A stretch of 64,000 nt of DNA from Deinococcus sp. QL22 (GCF_023370075.1 NZ_CP097155.1:62001-126000); one strand, 5' to 3'. Shown: positions 1-9,385, counted from the first letter of the stretch. The notes: generated by a model not told the origin, from the letters alone. Program-made: numbers and translations.

Positions 1-142
1 GCCAAGCCCTGAAGGCCGTTGCTATCGGGGCCAATGCCGCCTGCGACTGATTACCCATGGCCGCTGTCTATCAAGCGGAGGGCTGGGATCAGTCCATTAA
101 GAGATACTCTGTGCCCGCCCCAGCCGACGGAGAACTTCCCCC

Positions 143-367
143 ATGCCTAAAGACAAGATTCCGACCCATCACCAAACCCATCCATCCGACCTCGCCACCA
201 TTGAAGCCCTGAAGCTGGAAGGCCTGCAACCTGCTGATGGACAAACCGTAGCTGCCCTCTTCAAGCTCCGTATGGGCGACCGCGAACACCTCAGCGGCCT
301 GTACCGGCGCTCGGAGGCCGTGGCGTTGCAAGTCAAAGAGCAGTCCCGTATGACCCAATCGGACTGA
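143..367 (+). CDS. Small protein of unknown function (ADGQ family, copy 1)
   Basis: This 74-residue ORF is not a family I recognise. It is supported by two related copies elsewhere in the window, at 52702-52905 and 56849-57100 on the minus strand. All three share a core reading roughly ADGQxVAALFxLRxGDRE followed by a YRRxxAV segment. Copy 1 and the 56.8-kb copy also share DLATIEALKLEG at residues 16-27. The start is the ATG in CCCATGCC with only a weak purine-rich stretch (GGAGAA) upstream. It has no signal peptide or membrane segment. The core is compact and charged, which fits a small cytoplasmic protein, but no role can be assigned. Confidence 0.5.
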   Translation: MPKDKIPTHHQTHPSDLATIEALKLEGLQPADGQTVAALFKLRMGDREHLSGLYRRSEAVALQVKEQSRMTQSD

Positions 368-474
368 AGTCGGAGCCAATGAATGTCACCCACGGCGGAT
401 GATGAGCACCCGTGCGTGGGCCTTCTCATTCGCTGCGTATTGGGGTTGCTGTGGTGCATTAATCAGGGACAGCA

Positions 475-1515
475 TTACTGGTCCACCGGCTTCAATCGTC
501 CCTTGACCACCTCAAGGGCCTCGGGATTTTCCAGGCTGCTCAGGTCACCGCTCACTTCACCCGTCACCAGCAGGTCGCGCAGGAGGCGCCGCATGATCTT
601 CCCACTGCGGGTTCGCGGCACGGTCGGCGTGATGATCACCCGCGCGGTCCGTGCCAGCGCACCCACGCCCCGAACAATCGCCTCGGCCAGTTCCGCCTCC
701 AGCGTGGCCGACGGCGGGGTGTCCCCGCGCAGCACCACGAACGCGACTGGCACCGAGCCCTTGATCTCGTCCGGTTGCGCGACCACCGCCGCCTCACTGA
801 CCAACGGGTGGGTGATCAGCGCCGCTTCCAATTCCATCGTGCCGATGCGGTGTCCAGCCACGTTCATCACGTCGTCCAGCCGTCCCGTGACCCACAGTTG
901 CCCGTCCCCGTCCAGCAGGGCGGCGTCCGAGGTCGCGTAAGCCCCCGGAACATCCGAAAGGTAGGTCTGCACGTAACGGCCGTGGTCCTCCCAGACTGTG
1001 CGTGCCAGACTCGGAAACGGCTCGGTGAGAGTCAGCGCACCGAGTTCGCTGGGCGCCGTCGTCACGCACCACGCGGGCCCGGTAGCCGGGCAGGAGATGG
1101 CCGCAGCTGCCCGGGCGGGTGGGGGTCAGGCCGACCATGCTGCTGAACCAGGCCGTCCCTGTCTCGGTCTGCCCGTACGTATTGTTCACGAACACTTGCC
1201 CGTCCCCGAGCTGCTGCTGGGTCCAGTGCCAGGTCTCCGGGTCCAGAGGCTCACCCACCAGGCCGATCAGCTCCAGGCGGGTCAGGTCATGTCCAGCCAG
1301 GAACTCGTCTCCCGCCCGCCGCAGCATCCGCAGGACAGTCGGAGCCGTGAACACCTTGGTGACCCGGTACTTCTCCAGCAGCTCGTAGGGCCGGGCCGGA
1401 GTGGGCGTGTCGATGGCGCCCTCGTAGATGACTTGGGTGGCCCCGTGTGCCAGTCCCCCCACCAGCGCGAAGATCGGGAAGGTCAACCAGCCCACGTCCG
1501 CCTTTCGGAAGGTTC
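475..1515 (-). pseudogene. Acyl-CoA (acetyl-CoA) synthetase, 3' fragment with frameshift
   Basis: Two overlapping minus-strand reading frames together spell the C-terminal half of an acetyl-/propionyl-CoA synthetase of the AMP-forming family. The first part (about 1495 to 1065) contains GQTETGTAWF, equivalent to the adenylate-binding motif YGQTETG. The second (1065 to 475) contains the hinge and lysine region ending in TVPRTRSGKIMRRLLRDL, which holds the conserved catalytic Lys. A frameshift near 1058-1075 separates them. The N-terminal half is absent: homology stops at about 1515, next to the neighbouring tandem gene array. The gene therefore cannot make a working enzyme. The family assignment is firm; acetate versus propionate specificity cannot be told. 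Confidence 0.85.
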
Positions 1516-1537
1516 ACGCGCTGGCCTCCATTGCTGC

Positions 1538-1783
1538 CTAGGCCTGATCCAAAGCGGCTTTGACGGCTGGACTAACAGCCAGCCTGAAGGAAAGGGCATT
1601 GCCTTGTCGCCCCATGTGGGCAAGGTCTTGGCCCACCAGTTTGTTGAGAATGATCTTCAGCCTCTCCCGGCTGATGGGCGCGCTTGACTTTCGCGCTCGC
1701 CACTGAATTTCACTGACGGTCTGCTCTTCCAATGAGAGGCACAGCAGCACGCGATTTGTCAGAGGAGATTGCTTGCCCGTCAT
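1538..1783 (-). CDS. Winged-helix-like small protein, tandem copy 3 (C-terminus clipped)
   Basis: This 81-residue protein is the last of three tandem homologues on the minus strand. The start is the ATG at 1783, which overlaps the TGA of the upstream copy (ATGA). The shared pattern is MTGKQSPLT..RVLLCLSLE, then a helix pair ending KLVxQxLAH, then a strand-turn-strand resembling a wing, then LAVxPAVxxALD. That is the layout of a small winged helix-turn-helix DNA-binding domain. Compared with copy 2, a TGG codon has become TAG near the end. Seven residues are cut off and the matching codons survive untranslated after the stop. DNA binding is an inference from the predicted fold only. Confidence 0.6.
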   Translation of the reverse strand: MTGKQSPLTNRVLLCLSLEEQTVSEIQWRARKSSAPISRERLKIILNKLVGQDLAHMGRQGNALSFRLAVSPAVKAALDQA

Positions 1784-2049
1784 GCGCTGGCCTCCATCGC
1801 TGCCCACGCTTCATCAAGCGCCAGGTCAACGGCTGGCCCGACTGCCAAGCGGAAGTAGAGGGCATGGCCTCGCTGTTCCCTGTGGGCAAGCTTTTGCCTT
1901 ACCAATTTCTTGAGAATGCCCTTGAGCGTATCCCGGTCAATGGGTTTGCCCGTCTTCAACACACGGTCGTCAATGTAGTTGATCTCCTGAGCCTCTAACG
2001 AGAGACACAACAATACCCGACTTGTCAGGGGAGATTGCTTGCCTGTCAT
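1780..2049 (-). CDS. Winged-helix-like small protein, tandem copy 2 (intact)
   Basis: This 89-residue protein is the best-preserved member of the tandem trio. It starts at the ATG at 2049, overlapping the stop of the copy before it (ATGA), and its own TGA overlaps the ATG of the copy after it. Features seen are MTGKQSPLTSRVLLCLSLE at the N-terminus, a likely recognition region (residues about 35-55) ending KKLVRQKLAH, a wing-like GHALYFRLAV, and an amphipathic tail ending DEAWAAMEASA. The translational coupling implies the three were made in similar amounts. No regulated neighbour is obvious because the downstream gene is the broken acyl-CoA synthetase. I infer a DNA-binding or dimerising role without a family name. 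Confidence 0.6.
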   Translation of the reverse strand: MTGKQSPLTSRVLLCLSLEAQEINYIDDRVLKTGKPIDRDTLKGILKKLVRQKLAHREQRGHALYFRLAVGPAVDLALDEAWAAMEASA

Positions 2050-2313
2050 AGCTTGCCCTGCACTTCCGCCCATGCTTCATCAAGCGCCGCTTCGACGGCT
2101 GGCCCCACAGCCAAACGGTAGGAGAGAACCTTCCCTTGATACTCCACATGGGCAAGGTCTTGGCTGACAAGTTTCTTAAGAATTGTATTCAGCGTGTCGT
2201 GGTTCATCGGCCCGCCTGACTTCAGCACTCGGTCTTCAATCTCACTGACGCGCTGGCCCTCCATGGAGAGACAGCAGCACCCGGCTTTTTAAGGGCGCTC
2301 GCTTGCCCGTTAT
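2046..2313 (-). pseudogene. Winged-helix-like small protein, tandem copy 1 (damaged 5' end)
   Basis: This is the first of the three tandem homologues. The body (2264-2046) keeps the shared pattern KKLVSQDLAH and YRLAVGPAVEAALDEAW. Upstream, the sequence that aligns with the other copies' MTGK start reads ATA-ACG-GGC-AAG, so the start codon is lost. A two-base deletion follows in the codons for VLLSL. An internal ATG at 2264 leaves a 72-residue ORF lacking the first helix, with no ribosome-binding site in front of it. The stop overlaps the ATG of copy 2. It may still supply translation into copy 2, but the protein is probably not functional. Confidence 0.55.
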
Positions 2314-2663
2314 CCTTCTGCCTTGGACTGCGAGCGTTCGCTATCGAAGTGAGTGTAAATCAAGGTGTCGTGTCTCAGTAGCTGACACTCTGGAATACAT
2401 AGTAGACCTCCTGGTTCTGTCAAGTTAAGTGTTCAGTAACTCATGTCACTTTATTTTTTAAGCTAATTACAAATACGTGTAGACTCATTCAGTTTCAGAC
2501 AAAATTTGTAGGGTACTGGAGGGCTGCTTACCCTTGATCGACTACATCCCTGAACGAGCTTGAACTCATGTTTCACAGAACGTTCGGTCAACTTGACACA
2601 ACCATCGTCACGGACTTCCCCAGCAAGGCGGCGCTGCACCTTGTCAAGAATTTCCAACCCGTC
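2314..2663. other. Intergenic region, AT-rich, no gene seen
   Basis: About 350 bases lie between the tandem small genes and the 3' end of the pca operon. The middle (about 2395-2520) is clearly AT-richer than its surroundings and contains the run TTTATTTTTTAA. No ORF here resembles a known protein. No clear terminator hairpin was found for the pca operon that ends at 2664. Confidence 0.4.
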
Positions 2664-4025
2664 TTACTCGTCCTGTCGGCTGCCCAGCCGTTCGTCGAAA
2701 GCAGTGGCGGTACTGGCACGCACCTCATCCAGTGTCGTCTCCGGCATCAGATCGGTGAGGGTGAGCCTTCCCTCCCGAAATTCAAACACGGCCTTGTCAG
2801 TAATAATCATATCTACCGCGCCTGAAGTCGTGAGCGGCAAGGTACAGCGGGGCACGATTTTGGGCGTGCCGTCGGGGTCGGTGTGGACCATCAGGATGAT
2901 CAGCCGTTTGGCTCCACTGGCCAAGTCCATTGCGCCGCCCACGCCCAGCAGCGGTTTCCCCGGTACGGCCCAGTTCGCCAAGTTGGCCGCCGCGTCGACC
3001 TGAAGGCCGCCCATGACTGCCACGTCTACGTGCCCGCCCCGAATCATGCCAAAGCTCTCGGTACTGTCAAAATAGCTGGCCCCCGGCAGTGCCGTCACGG
3101 GAATTTTGCCCGCGTTGACAGGGTAAGCCATCGCCCCACCGCCCTGTGGAGCCGGGCCGACACCCAGCATGCCGTTCTCGGTGTGCAAGTTGAGATTCAT
3201 GTCGGGCGTGATCAGATCGGCCACTAGAGTTGGGATGCCGATGCCGAGATTCACGACATCGCCGGCCCGCAGCTCTTGGAGGGCGCGCCGGGCCATGCGG
3301 ATTCTCGCTTCGTCCACCCGTTTGGCCCCACTGTTCACGTCGGCGCTGCTGCCCAGACTTTCCAGCGTGAGAGAGGCCTGCACCAGGTAATCCACGTACA
3401 GTCCGGGCGTGTGAACATGTTCCGGCGCGATCTCGCCCACCTCGACAATTTCCTCGACTTCCGCCACAACGATCCCTGCGGCGGTGGCCATGGCCCGGTT
3501 GAAATTCTGCTCAGTAAGGCGGTATTGCAGGTTGCCTGCGGTATCGGCCCGCCACGCCCGAATAAAGGCTACATTGCCGCGCAGGGCAGGCACAAACACC
3601 ATGTCGCGTCCATTCAGCACCTTGGTTTCAGCGTCTCCAGCGATCAGGGTTCCGGCGGCGGTGGGGGTGTAAAAGCCGCCCAGTCCGGCCCCGCCGGCCC
3701 GAATCGCTTCAGCCAGTGTGCCCTGCGGCATCAATTCCACTTCTAGCGTGCCCGCTTGATGGGCCTTCACCGCTTCCGGATTGGAGGTGAAATACGATCC
3801 GATGGCCTTTTTCAGTTGTCCGTTGCGGAGCAGTAACCCCCCGCTGAGGCCCGGCTCGGACACGTTGTTGGCAATGTATGTCAGGTCGCCTGTCCCTAGT
3901 TCGGCCAGCGCATGAACGAGATGCACGGGGTTCCCAGTCATGCCGAAACCGCCCACCAAGAGTCGGTCTCCGGATTTCACGAGGGCCGCCGCTTCGGGAG
4001 CGGAGATGATCGGCACGCGCTTCAT
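2664..4025 (-). CDS. pcaIJ: Fused 3-oxoacid (3-oxoadipate) CoA-transferase, subunits A and B
   Basis: This 453-residue protein transfers CoA from succinyl-CoA to an acid, here probably 3-oxoadipate, the penultimate step of protocatechuate breakdown. It joins in one chain what are usually two subunits. Residues 1-235 are the alpha half with the glycine-rich GGFGMTGNP (25-33). Residues 236-453 are the beta half with [10 protein letters not shown] and the catalytic Glu in HTENGMLG (Glu283). The start ATG at 4025 overlaps the stop of the thiolase gene (ATGA). An upstream in-frame start adds 17 basic residues and lies inside the thiolase coding region, so it was rejected. It is the last gene of the six-gene pca operon. 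Substrate is inferred from context; the acetoacetate-type SCOT enzymes share these motifs. Confidence 0.9.
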   Translation of the reverse strand: MKRVPIISAPEAAALVKSGDRLLVGGFGMTGNPVHLVHALAELGTGDLTYIANNVSEPGLSGGLLLRNGQLKKAIGSYFTSNPEAVKAHQAGTLEVELMPQGTLAEAIRAGGAGLGGFYTPTAAGTLIAGDAETKVLNGRDMVFVPALRGNVAFIRAWRADTAGNLQYRLTEQNFNRAMATAAGIVVAEVEEIVEVGEIAPEHVHTPGLYVDYLVQASLTLESLGSSADVNSGAKRVDEARIRMARRALQELRAGDVVNLGIGIPTLVADLITPDMNLNLHTENGMLGVGPAPQGGGAMAYPVNAGKIPVTALPGASYFDSTESFGMIRGGHVDVAVMGGLQVDAAANLANWAVPGKPLLGVGGAMDLASGAKRLIILMVHTDPDGTPKIVPRCTLPLTTSGAVDMIITDKAVFEFREGRLTLTDLMPETTLDEVRASTATAFDERLGSRQDE

Positions 4026-5311
4026 GCTTGCACCCGCTCGATCAGGGCCGCCTCGCCTTGACCGACGCCCACGCACAAGGTCGCGAGGCCGTATCGCCCG
4101 CCCCGCGCCTCCAGTTCGTGCGTGAGGGCCACCACCAACCGCGCTCCGCTCATGCCGAGGGGATGCCCCAGCGCAATTCCGCCGCCGTTCACGTTCACCC
4201 GCTCCCCATCCAGCCTCAATTCTTGGATACAGGCCAACGCTTGAGCTGCAAACGCTTCGTTGAGTTCGATCAGGTCGATGTCGTTCAGGTCTACCCTGGT
4301 ACGCTCCAACAGTTTGCGGGTGGCGGGAATTGGTCCCAATCCCATCACGCGGGGATCCACGCCTGCCGAAGCCGCACCCACCCAGCGGGCCAGCGGCGTG
4401 AGGCCCAGTTCCCGCGCCTTGCCCGCGCTCATCAGCACCACCGCCGCCCCACCGTCGTTCAGACCACTGGCGTTACCGGCCGTGACCGTGCCGCCCTTGC
4501 GAAACGCGGGCTTGAGTCCGGCGAGGGTAGCCGCGTCGGTGGCGAGCGTGAAGTTGTCTCCATCACGCTTATACCTGGGATGCTCGTCGGTATCGAAGAC
4601 CGTCACGCCCTTCTTGCCCTTCACTTCAATGGGCACGATCTGGCTTTTGAACGCCCCCGAATTCAGCGCAGCCACCGTGCGCCGCTGCGATTCCAGCGCG
4701 AAGGCATCCTGATCGGTGCGGGTAATTTCTCTGCCTACATGGGCATCTTCCCGGCTGCGTTCCACGATGTTTTCGGCGGTTTCGCCCATCGCCTCCAGCG
4801 GAAACAGGGCCTCCATCGCCGGATTCGGAAAGCGCCAGCCGAGGGTAGAATCGAACACAGTCACGTTGCCATTGGCAAACGCTTGTGAACCCTTGAGCAT
4901 CACCAGCGGTGCACGGGTCATGCTTTCCACGCCACCTGCTACGTACACGTCGCCGTCACCATTGCGGATGGCGCGGGCCGCGGTATTGATCGCACTCAGG
5001 CCCGACGCACACAGCCGGTTTACGGTCAGGCCCGCCACCGACTCGGGCAGACCCGCCAACAATGCGGCCATTCTCGCCACGTTGCGGTTGTCTTCGCCCG
5101 CCTGATTGGCACAGCCCAAGATCACTTCTTCGATCTGGGCGGGGTCAATTCCAGCCTGCTGCACGGCGGCCCGGATCACGCTGGCGGCGAGGTCGTCGGG
5201 CCGGACAGTCGATAAACTGCCGCGAATGGCCCCGATGGGCGACCGCACGGCAGACACGATGACCACATCACGGTTAGACAAAGGAGTGTGTAGCGGTGAA
5301 GATGCGGTCAT
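4022..5311 (-). CDS. pcaF: 3-oxoadipyl-CoA thiolase (PcaF type)
   Basis: This 429-residue thiolase cleaves 3-oxoadipyl-CoA with CoA to succinyl-CoA and acetyl-CoA, the final reaction of the pathway. The nucleophilic Cys101 lies in [11 protein letters not shown], His382 in [16 protein letters not shown], and the second active cysteine Cys413 in CVGVGQGEA. The order and spacing are normal for the family. The N-terminus is slightly extended before the first strand ([13 protein letters not shown]). The start ATG at 5311 overlaps the stop of pcaB (ATGA); a longer in-frame start 39 codons upstream lies within pcaB and is unlikely. The operon position between pcaB and the CoA-transferase supports the 3-oxoadipyl-CoA substrate over acetoacetyl-CoA. 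Confidence 0.93.
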   Translation of the reverse strand: MTASSPLHTPLSNRDVVIVSAVRSPIGAIRGSLSTVRPDDLAASVIRAAVQQAGIDPAQIEEVILGCANQAGEDNRNVARMAALLAGLPESVAGLTVNRLCASGLSAINTAARAIRNGDGDVYVAGGVESMTRAPLVMLKGSQAFANGNVTVFDSTLGWRFPNPAMEALFPLEAMGETAENIVERSREDAHVGREITRTDQDAFALESQRRTVAALNSGAFKSQIVPIEVKGKKGVTVFDTDEHPRYKRDGDNFTLATDAATLAGLKPAFRKGGTVTAGNASGLNDGGAAVVLMSAGKARELGLTPLARWVGAASAGVDPRVMGLGPIPATRKLLERTRVDLNDIDLIELNEAFAAQALACIQELRLDGERVNVNGGGIALGHPLGMSGARLVVALTHELEARGGRYGLATLCVGVGQGEAALIERVQA

Positions 5312-6651
5312 GGCGTTCTCCTGTGCCGGGCGTCCGCGAGGCCGAGCAATCTGTCGATCAGCGCGTCGTTGACGCCCAGATAGTGGTCTTCGTGTAAGGC
5401 AGCCCAGTCTAACGGTGCGTTGGTGCAAAGCCGCAGGGCCTCGGCCAACGGCTGTCCGTCTTGGCGGGCCAGGGCCACGGCGCGGCGCACGGTGGCTTTC
5501 GCCTCAGCTTGTCCCACGTGCGCCGCCAGCGCAAACGTCAGGGCTTCGGCCATCATCAGACCGCCCGATGCCTGCACGTTGGCGCGCATCCGGGCAGCGT
5601 CGACCTGAAGGTCTTGGGTCAGCAGCACCGTGCGGTCGACTGCTCCTGCCGTGAGTCCCAACATTTGCGGCAAGGTCAACCATTCGAGTTGCCAACCGTG
5701 CGTGCCGCGTTCGTGTTCTTGCAAGGCCGCCTGATGCAGCCCCGACAGCAGCGCGGCATTGGCCCGGGCCGCCGCCACGATTAGCTCCGACCCGATGGGA
5801 TTGCTCTTCTGAGGCATGGTGCTCGAACCCCCGCCCCCGCCGCCCCCGCGCACCTCATCAACTTCACTTTGGGCCAGCAAGATCAAGTCTTGGGCGGCCT
5901 TGCCCAGCGTGCCGGTCAGCAGCGAGAGCCAGCCCCCCAGTTCTGCTAGTGTATCGCGACTTGTGTGCCAGGGCAGGGGCGCTTCGCCCAAGCCCAATTC
6001 CCGGGCCAGCGCCGCCGACACCCGGAGGCCGTCGTTCCCCAGCGCAGCCAGCGTGCCTGCTGCGCCGCCGCACTGCACCACCAACAGCCGGGGCCGAAGT
6101 TGATGCAGGCGCTCAAGGTGCCGCAGCAGCGGCGCGAGCCAACCGGCCACCTTTAAGCCGAAGGTGATGGGCAGGGCGTGCTGGCTGTGGGTGCGCCCGG
6201 CCATCAAGGTGCGGCGGTGCATGTCCGACAGGTGCGCCAGCAGTTGCACCACGACGTGCACATTGCCTTCAATCAGATGCAGGGCGTCCCGCAGTTGCAG
6301 CACCAGCGCGGTATCCATAATGTCTTGGGTGGTGGCCCCGAAGTGCAGGGCCTCAGCGGCGGCAGCGGGTAGCTGCTCGCGCAACTGGGCCAGCAGCGCA
6401 ATCACTGGAAAGCCGTCCTGCGCCGTGCCGAGTTGCAGGCGCTCCCAGTCGGGCACAAAGCAGCGTGAGAGGTCAGTGATGGCCTGCGCTGCATCCAGCG
6501 GAATCAGTCCCAAGTCGGCTTGGGCGCGGGCCAACGCCGCCTCGACCGCGACCAAGCGAGCAATGTGCGCCTCATCGGAAAAGAGGCGCTGCATCGGCGC
6601 GGAGGTAAACAGCGGACGGTACAGCCCGGAGTCCAGCGGAGTAAAGCTCAT
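5308..6651 (-). CDS. pcaB: 3-carboxy-cis,cis-muconate cycloisomerase
   Basis: This 447-residue enzyme of the fumarase/aspartase superfamily converts the ring-cleavage product 3-carboxy-cis,cis-muconate to 4-carboxymuconolactone. The superfamily signature [15 protein letters not shown] is near the middle (about residue 280), preceded by a run of glycines (RGGGGGGGS). [11 protein letters not shown] (about 155) and the helical bundle pattern fit the PcaB branch. The length is typical. The start ATG is at 6651; 63 bases separate it from pcaG. The stop overlaps the pcaF start (ATGA), so the two are translationally coupled. The C-terminus reads RRTP immediately before the stop. Confidence 0.93.
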   Translation of the reverse strand: MSFTPLDSGLYRPLFTSAPMQRLFSDEAHIARLVAVEAALARAQADLGLIPLDAAQAITDLSRCFVPDWERLQLGTAQDGFPVIALLAQLREQLPAAAAEALHFGATTQDIMDTALVLQLRDALHLIEGNVHVVVQLLAHLSDMHRRTLMAGRTHSQHALPITFGLKVAGWLAPLLRHLERLHQLRPRLLVVQCGGAAGTLAALGNDGLRVSAALARELGLGEAPLPWHTSRDTLAELGGWLSLLTGTLGKAAQDLILLAQSEVDEVRGGGGGGGSSTMPQKSNPIGSELIVAAARANAALLSGLHQAALQEHERGTHGWQLEWLTLPQMLGLTAGAVDRTVLLTQDLQVDAARMRANVQASGGLMMAEALTFALAAHVGQAEAKATVRRAVALARQDGQPLAEALRLCTNAPLDWAALHEDHYLGVNDALIDRLLGLADARHRRTP

Positions 6652-6714
6652 GTGGCCCTGAAGACGGGTTCGGGTGGCCGCGCCCTCAATCCCCGCCCTC
6701 TCAGACCCAGAGGC

Positions 6715-7335
6715 TCAATACACATTGAAAAACACCGTTTCGCCCTCGCCCTGCAACCGAATGTCCAAGCGGTACAGCGGGCCGCCCGGCACGTCTTCGC
6801 GCACGGCGATCAGGGTGCCGCGCCGCTGGAGAGGCAAGCTGAGCAGCAGCGGATCGGCAGCGTTGTCTTCATCGCTGAAATACACCCGCGTCACGAGGTG
6901 GGTCAGCAGCCCCCGCAAGCCCAGCCACACGTCCAGATGGGGAGCCTGCCCAGCTCTGGGCACTGGTTTGACCGTGTGGAAGCGCCAGAAGCCGCCGTCT
7001 TGGCGGGTGTCGCTGCGGCCAAAGCCCGTGAGCACCGTCTCGTCCACCCGTTGTCCAGCCAAGTCTGCTTGCCACACGTCCAGCAGAGCGTCGGGGACGG
7101 GAAGGCCGTCTGCGTCCAGCACGCGGCCAGTCAGGGTCAGGCGTTCGCTGGGGTACAACGCAGTGCCGGGAACCAACTGCTGGTCACCCGGAAACCTGCT
7201 TTGCTCGCCGTGCTGAACCAGCCCTTGATGAAAGTACGGCCCCACCGTCTGGCTCGGAGACGGCCCAAACAAGCGGGCGGGAATGTTGGAGCCTTCGGGG
7301 CGCAGCGGCGCTCTGGCTGGGTGCGGCTCAGTCAT
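6715..7335 (-). CDS. pcaG: Protocatechuate 3,4-dioxygenase, alpha subunit
   Basis: This 206-residue protein is the alpha chain of the intradiol dioxygenase that opens protocatechuate between C3 and C4. The N-terminus has PSPSQTVGPYFHQGL, the usual alpha-subunit opening. The beta-sandwich core has GRVLDADGLPVPDALLDVWQ and a C-terminal VFFNVY strand. As expected for the alpha chain, it lacks the full set of iron ligands found in PcaH. The start ATG at 7335 lies inside the last codons of pcaH (overlap of 8 bases). Together with PcaH it forms the (alpha-beta) assembly in the cytoplasm. Confidence 0.93.
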   Translation of the reverse strand: MTEPHPARAPLRPEGSNIPARLFGPSPSQTVGPYFHQGLVQHGEQSRFPGDQQLVPGTALYPSERLTLTGRVLDADGLPVPDALLDVWQADLAGQRVDETVLTGFGRSDTRQDGGFWRFHTVKPVPRAGQAPHLDVWLGLRGLLTHLVTRVYFSDEDNAADPLLLSLPLQRRGTLIAVREDVPGGPLYRLDIRLQGEGETVFFNVY

Positions 7336-8056
7336 GGTCAGGCTCCTCGAGGGGCGTCTGTGCGTCGCCGCCCAGCACGATATCGAAGCGGTAGCCCAGC
7401 GCCCAGTGCGGCTGCGTCAGGCTCAGATCAAAGCGGCTGATCAGGCGTTGGCGGCCTTTTTCATCCGGCACGCCCTGATAGATCGGGTCGTAGGCCAGCA
7501 GCGGATCGCCGGGAAAATACATCTGGGTCACGAGACGCTGAGTGAAATTGCGTCCAAACACGCTGAAATGAATGTGTGCGGGCCGCCAAGCATTGGCATG
7601 ATTGCGCCACGGATACGCGCCGGGCCGCAGGGTCAGCAATTCGTATTCGCCCTGATCATCGGTGAGCATCCGCGCCGTTCCCGTAAAGTTGGGATCAAGC
7701 GGCGCAGTGTGTTGGTCGCCGGTGTGGATGTAGCGCCCCGCCGCGTTGGCCTGCCACGTTTCCAGCAGCGCTCCGCGAATAGGCCGCCCGCTGCTGTCGA
7801 GCAGCCGCCCACGCACCAGAATCCGCTCTCCGATCGGCTCACCGTTGATGCGGGCATTGCGGGTGGTGTCGTGGTCGTCGGGTCGCAGGCGGCCCGCGCC
7901 GAACACCGGGCCGCCGGGGTCGCGCAGGGCGGCGGGCAGCGGCATCAGCAGCTCGTGCGGCGCACGCTTGACACTGCTGGCATACGCCGGATACAGGTGC
8001 AGCGGGTGAACGCTGACGTGCTCAGGGGACGTGGGCCGGGATTCGCGGGGGGTCAT
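7328..8056 (-). CDS. pcaH: Protocatechuate 3,4-dioxygenase, beta subunit
   Basis: This 242-residue catalytic chain binds the non-haem Fe(III). The four ligands of the family are visible: Tyr109 (AAGRYIHTGD), Tyr148 (LRPGAYPWRN), and His161 and His163 (RPAHIHFSVFG). LLETWQANAAG precedes the first ligand. The N-terminal arm with HPLHLYPAYASSVKRAP is the usual PcaH start. The ATG at 8056 overlaps the stop of the upstream pcaDC fusion (ATGA), and its own end overlaps the start of pcaG. The order H then G is the standard one. All ligands are present, so the enzyme should be active. Confidence 0.94.
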   Translation of the reverse strand: MTPRESRPTSPEHVSVHPLHLYPAYASSVKRAPHELLMPLPAALRDPGGPVFGAGRLRPDDHDTTRNARINGEPIGERILVRGRLLDSSGRPIRGALLETWQANAAGRYIHTGDQHTAPLDPNFTGTARMLTDDQGEYELLTLRPGAYPWRNHANAWRPAHIHFSVFGRNFTQRLVTQMYFPGDPLLAYDPIYQGVPDEKGRQRLISRFDLSLTQPHWALGYRFDIVLGGDAQTPLEEPDHD

Positions 8057-9282
8057 GGGTCGCTCCTATAGGCGGGGGCAGTGTCGGGGGAGGTACCTTC
8101 GGCCAGCACGCGCTTGGCAATGGCGAAGGCACGGTTGGCCACGGGCACGCCTGCATACACGGCCACCTGCAAAAACACTTCACGCAGGTCGTCGGGGGTC
8201 ACACCGGTATTGCGGGCAGCGCGGATGTGCAGTTCCAGTTCGTGTTCGCGGGGTAGGGCCGTGAGCACCGCCAGCGTCAGCAGATGCCGGGTCTTGAGAT
8301 CGAGGTGGCCCCGCGCCCAAGGGCCGCCCCAAGCAAAGGCTGTAATAAACGCCTGAAAATCGCGGTCGAGGTCGGTGGCGGCGGCGGTGGCCCGGTCAAC
8401 GTGGGCGTCTCCCAGCACGCGGCGGCGAAGGCTCTGGCCGTCCAGAGTGTCTCCGGAGGCGGCTTGGGGCAGGGTTGCCAAAAACTGCCGAAGATGACTG
8501 GTCACGCTCTGCGGCTGCTCGACGCTGGGTATGTGTGCCGCACCGGGAATCAGGTGAAAAGGTGCGCCCAGTGCCTCCGCCAGCGCCCGGCCCAGTTCGG
8601 GGGGCGTCGAGCGGTCATGTTCGCCGCACAGCACTACGGCTGGTACGGTCAGGCGGGCGGTCTGCTGGCCCAGATCGGCGTCTCGTAGGGCCGCGCAGGT
8701 TCCGGCGTAACCGTGTGGTGACGTGCGCGACAACATGTTCAAGTAGCCGCGTGCCTCGGCGGGCCGGGTTTCAAAAAAGGCGGGCGTAAACCAACGCGAC
8801 AGGGCGTCGGGCGCGATCCGGGCCAAATCCCCCGCCTCTGCCGCCGCGATTCGGGCGTTCCAGAGGGCAGCCTCTCCGATCTTGGTGCCAGTGCCCACCA
8901 ACACCAGACCTTCTACCCGTGCCGGATACCGGGCGGCGAATTCCTGCGCGATCATGCCGCCCACCGACACCCCCACCAGCACGGCCCGCCTGACCCCGCA
9001 GGCGCCCAGCAGGGCCGCCAAATCTTCGGCGTGGTCGCGCAGCGTGTAGGGGCCGGGTGGCGCGTCCGACAGGCCGTGCCCGCGCTGGTCGTACTGAAGG
9101 ACGCGGCAGGAATCTGACAGGGCCGCCGCCACCGCGTCCCAGATGCGGGCGTCGCTGCCCAAAGAGTTCAGGAAGACGAGGGTTCTGGAAGCGTGAGGCG
9201 CGCCCGTTCGCCGGACGTGAAGCGTGACGCCGTTGACCGTAACGAAGGCAGCGGGAAAAGTGGACGCAGGGGAATCAGGCAT
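8053..9282 (-). CDS. pcaL: Fused 3-oxoadipate enol-lactonase / 4-carboxymuconolactone decarboxylase
   Basis: This 409-residue bifunctional protein is first in the pca operon. Residues 1-260 are an alpha/beta hydrolase (PcaD) with the nucleophile Ser106 in VGVSVGGMIAQ and the histidine in GAAHIPSVEQP. Residues about 285-400 are a carboxymuconolactone decarboxylase domain (PcaC) with KTRHLLTLAVLTAL and a downstream HIRAARNTGVT helix. Together they decarboxylate and hydrolyse the lactone to 3-oxoadipate. Such fusions are known as PcaL in actinobacteria and some other groups. The start at 9282 was chosen because much longer in-frame starts run backwards through aroQ on the opposite strand. Confidence 0.93.
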   Translation of the reverse strand: MPDSPASTFPAAFVTVNGVTLHVRRTGAPHASRTLVFLNSLGSDARIWDAVAAALSDSCRVLQYDQRGHGLSDAPPGPYTLRDHAEDLAALLGACGVRRAVLVGVSVGGMIAQEFAARYPARVEGLVLVGTGTKIGEAALWNARIAAAEAGDLARIAPDALSRWFTPAFFETRPAEARGYLNMLSRTSPHGYAGTCAALRDADLGQQTARLTVPAVVLCGEHDRSTPPELGRALAEALGAPFHLIPGAAHIPSVEQPQSVTSHLRQFLATLPQAASGDTLDGQSLRRRVLGDAHVDRATAAATDLDRDFQAFITAFAWGGPWARGHLDLKTRHLLTLAVLTALPREHELELHIRAARNTGVTPDDLREVFLQVAVYAGVPVANRAFAIAKRVLAEGTSPDTAPAYRSDP

Positions 9283-9349
9283 ACGCAGGGGGCCTCGCAG
9301 AAAGGAGCGGCCTCTGGGGCAGAGGCAGGGCAGCGGAGTTGATGGCCCT

Positions 9350-9377
9350 ACCATAGTCAGCCCGGGGCTCCAGTAAA
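9350..9377 (-). promoter_or_regulatory. Predicted sigma-70 promoter of the pca operon
   Basis: On the minus strand TTTACT (9377-9372) and TATGGT (9355-9350) are separated by 16 bases. They lie about 70 bases before the pcaL start. The inverted repeat at 9386-9402 sits just 8 bases upstream of the -35, the usual place for an activator. This is a pattern match only. Confidence 0.45.
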
Positions 9378-9385
9378 AGGCAGGT

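Noticed and set aside
4028..8071. Long plus-strand ORFs opposite the pca operon (for example 286, 306 and 262 codons)
   Set aside because: They lie antisense to clearly conserved enzymes in GC-rich DNA, have no recognisable motifs and are typical shadow frames.
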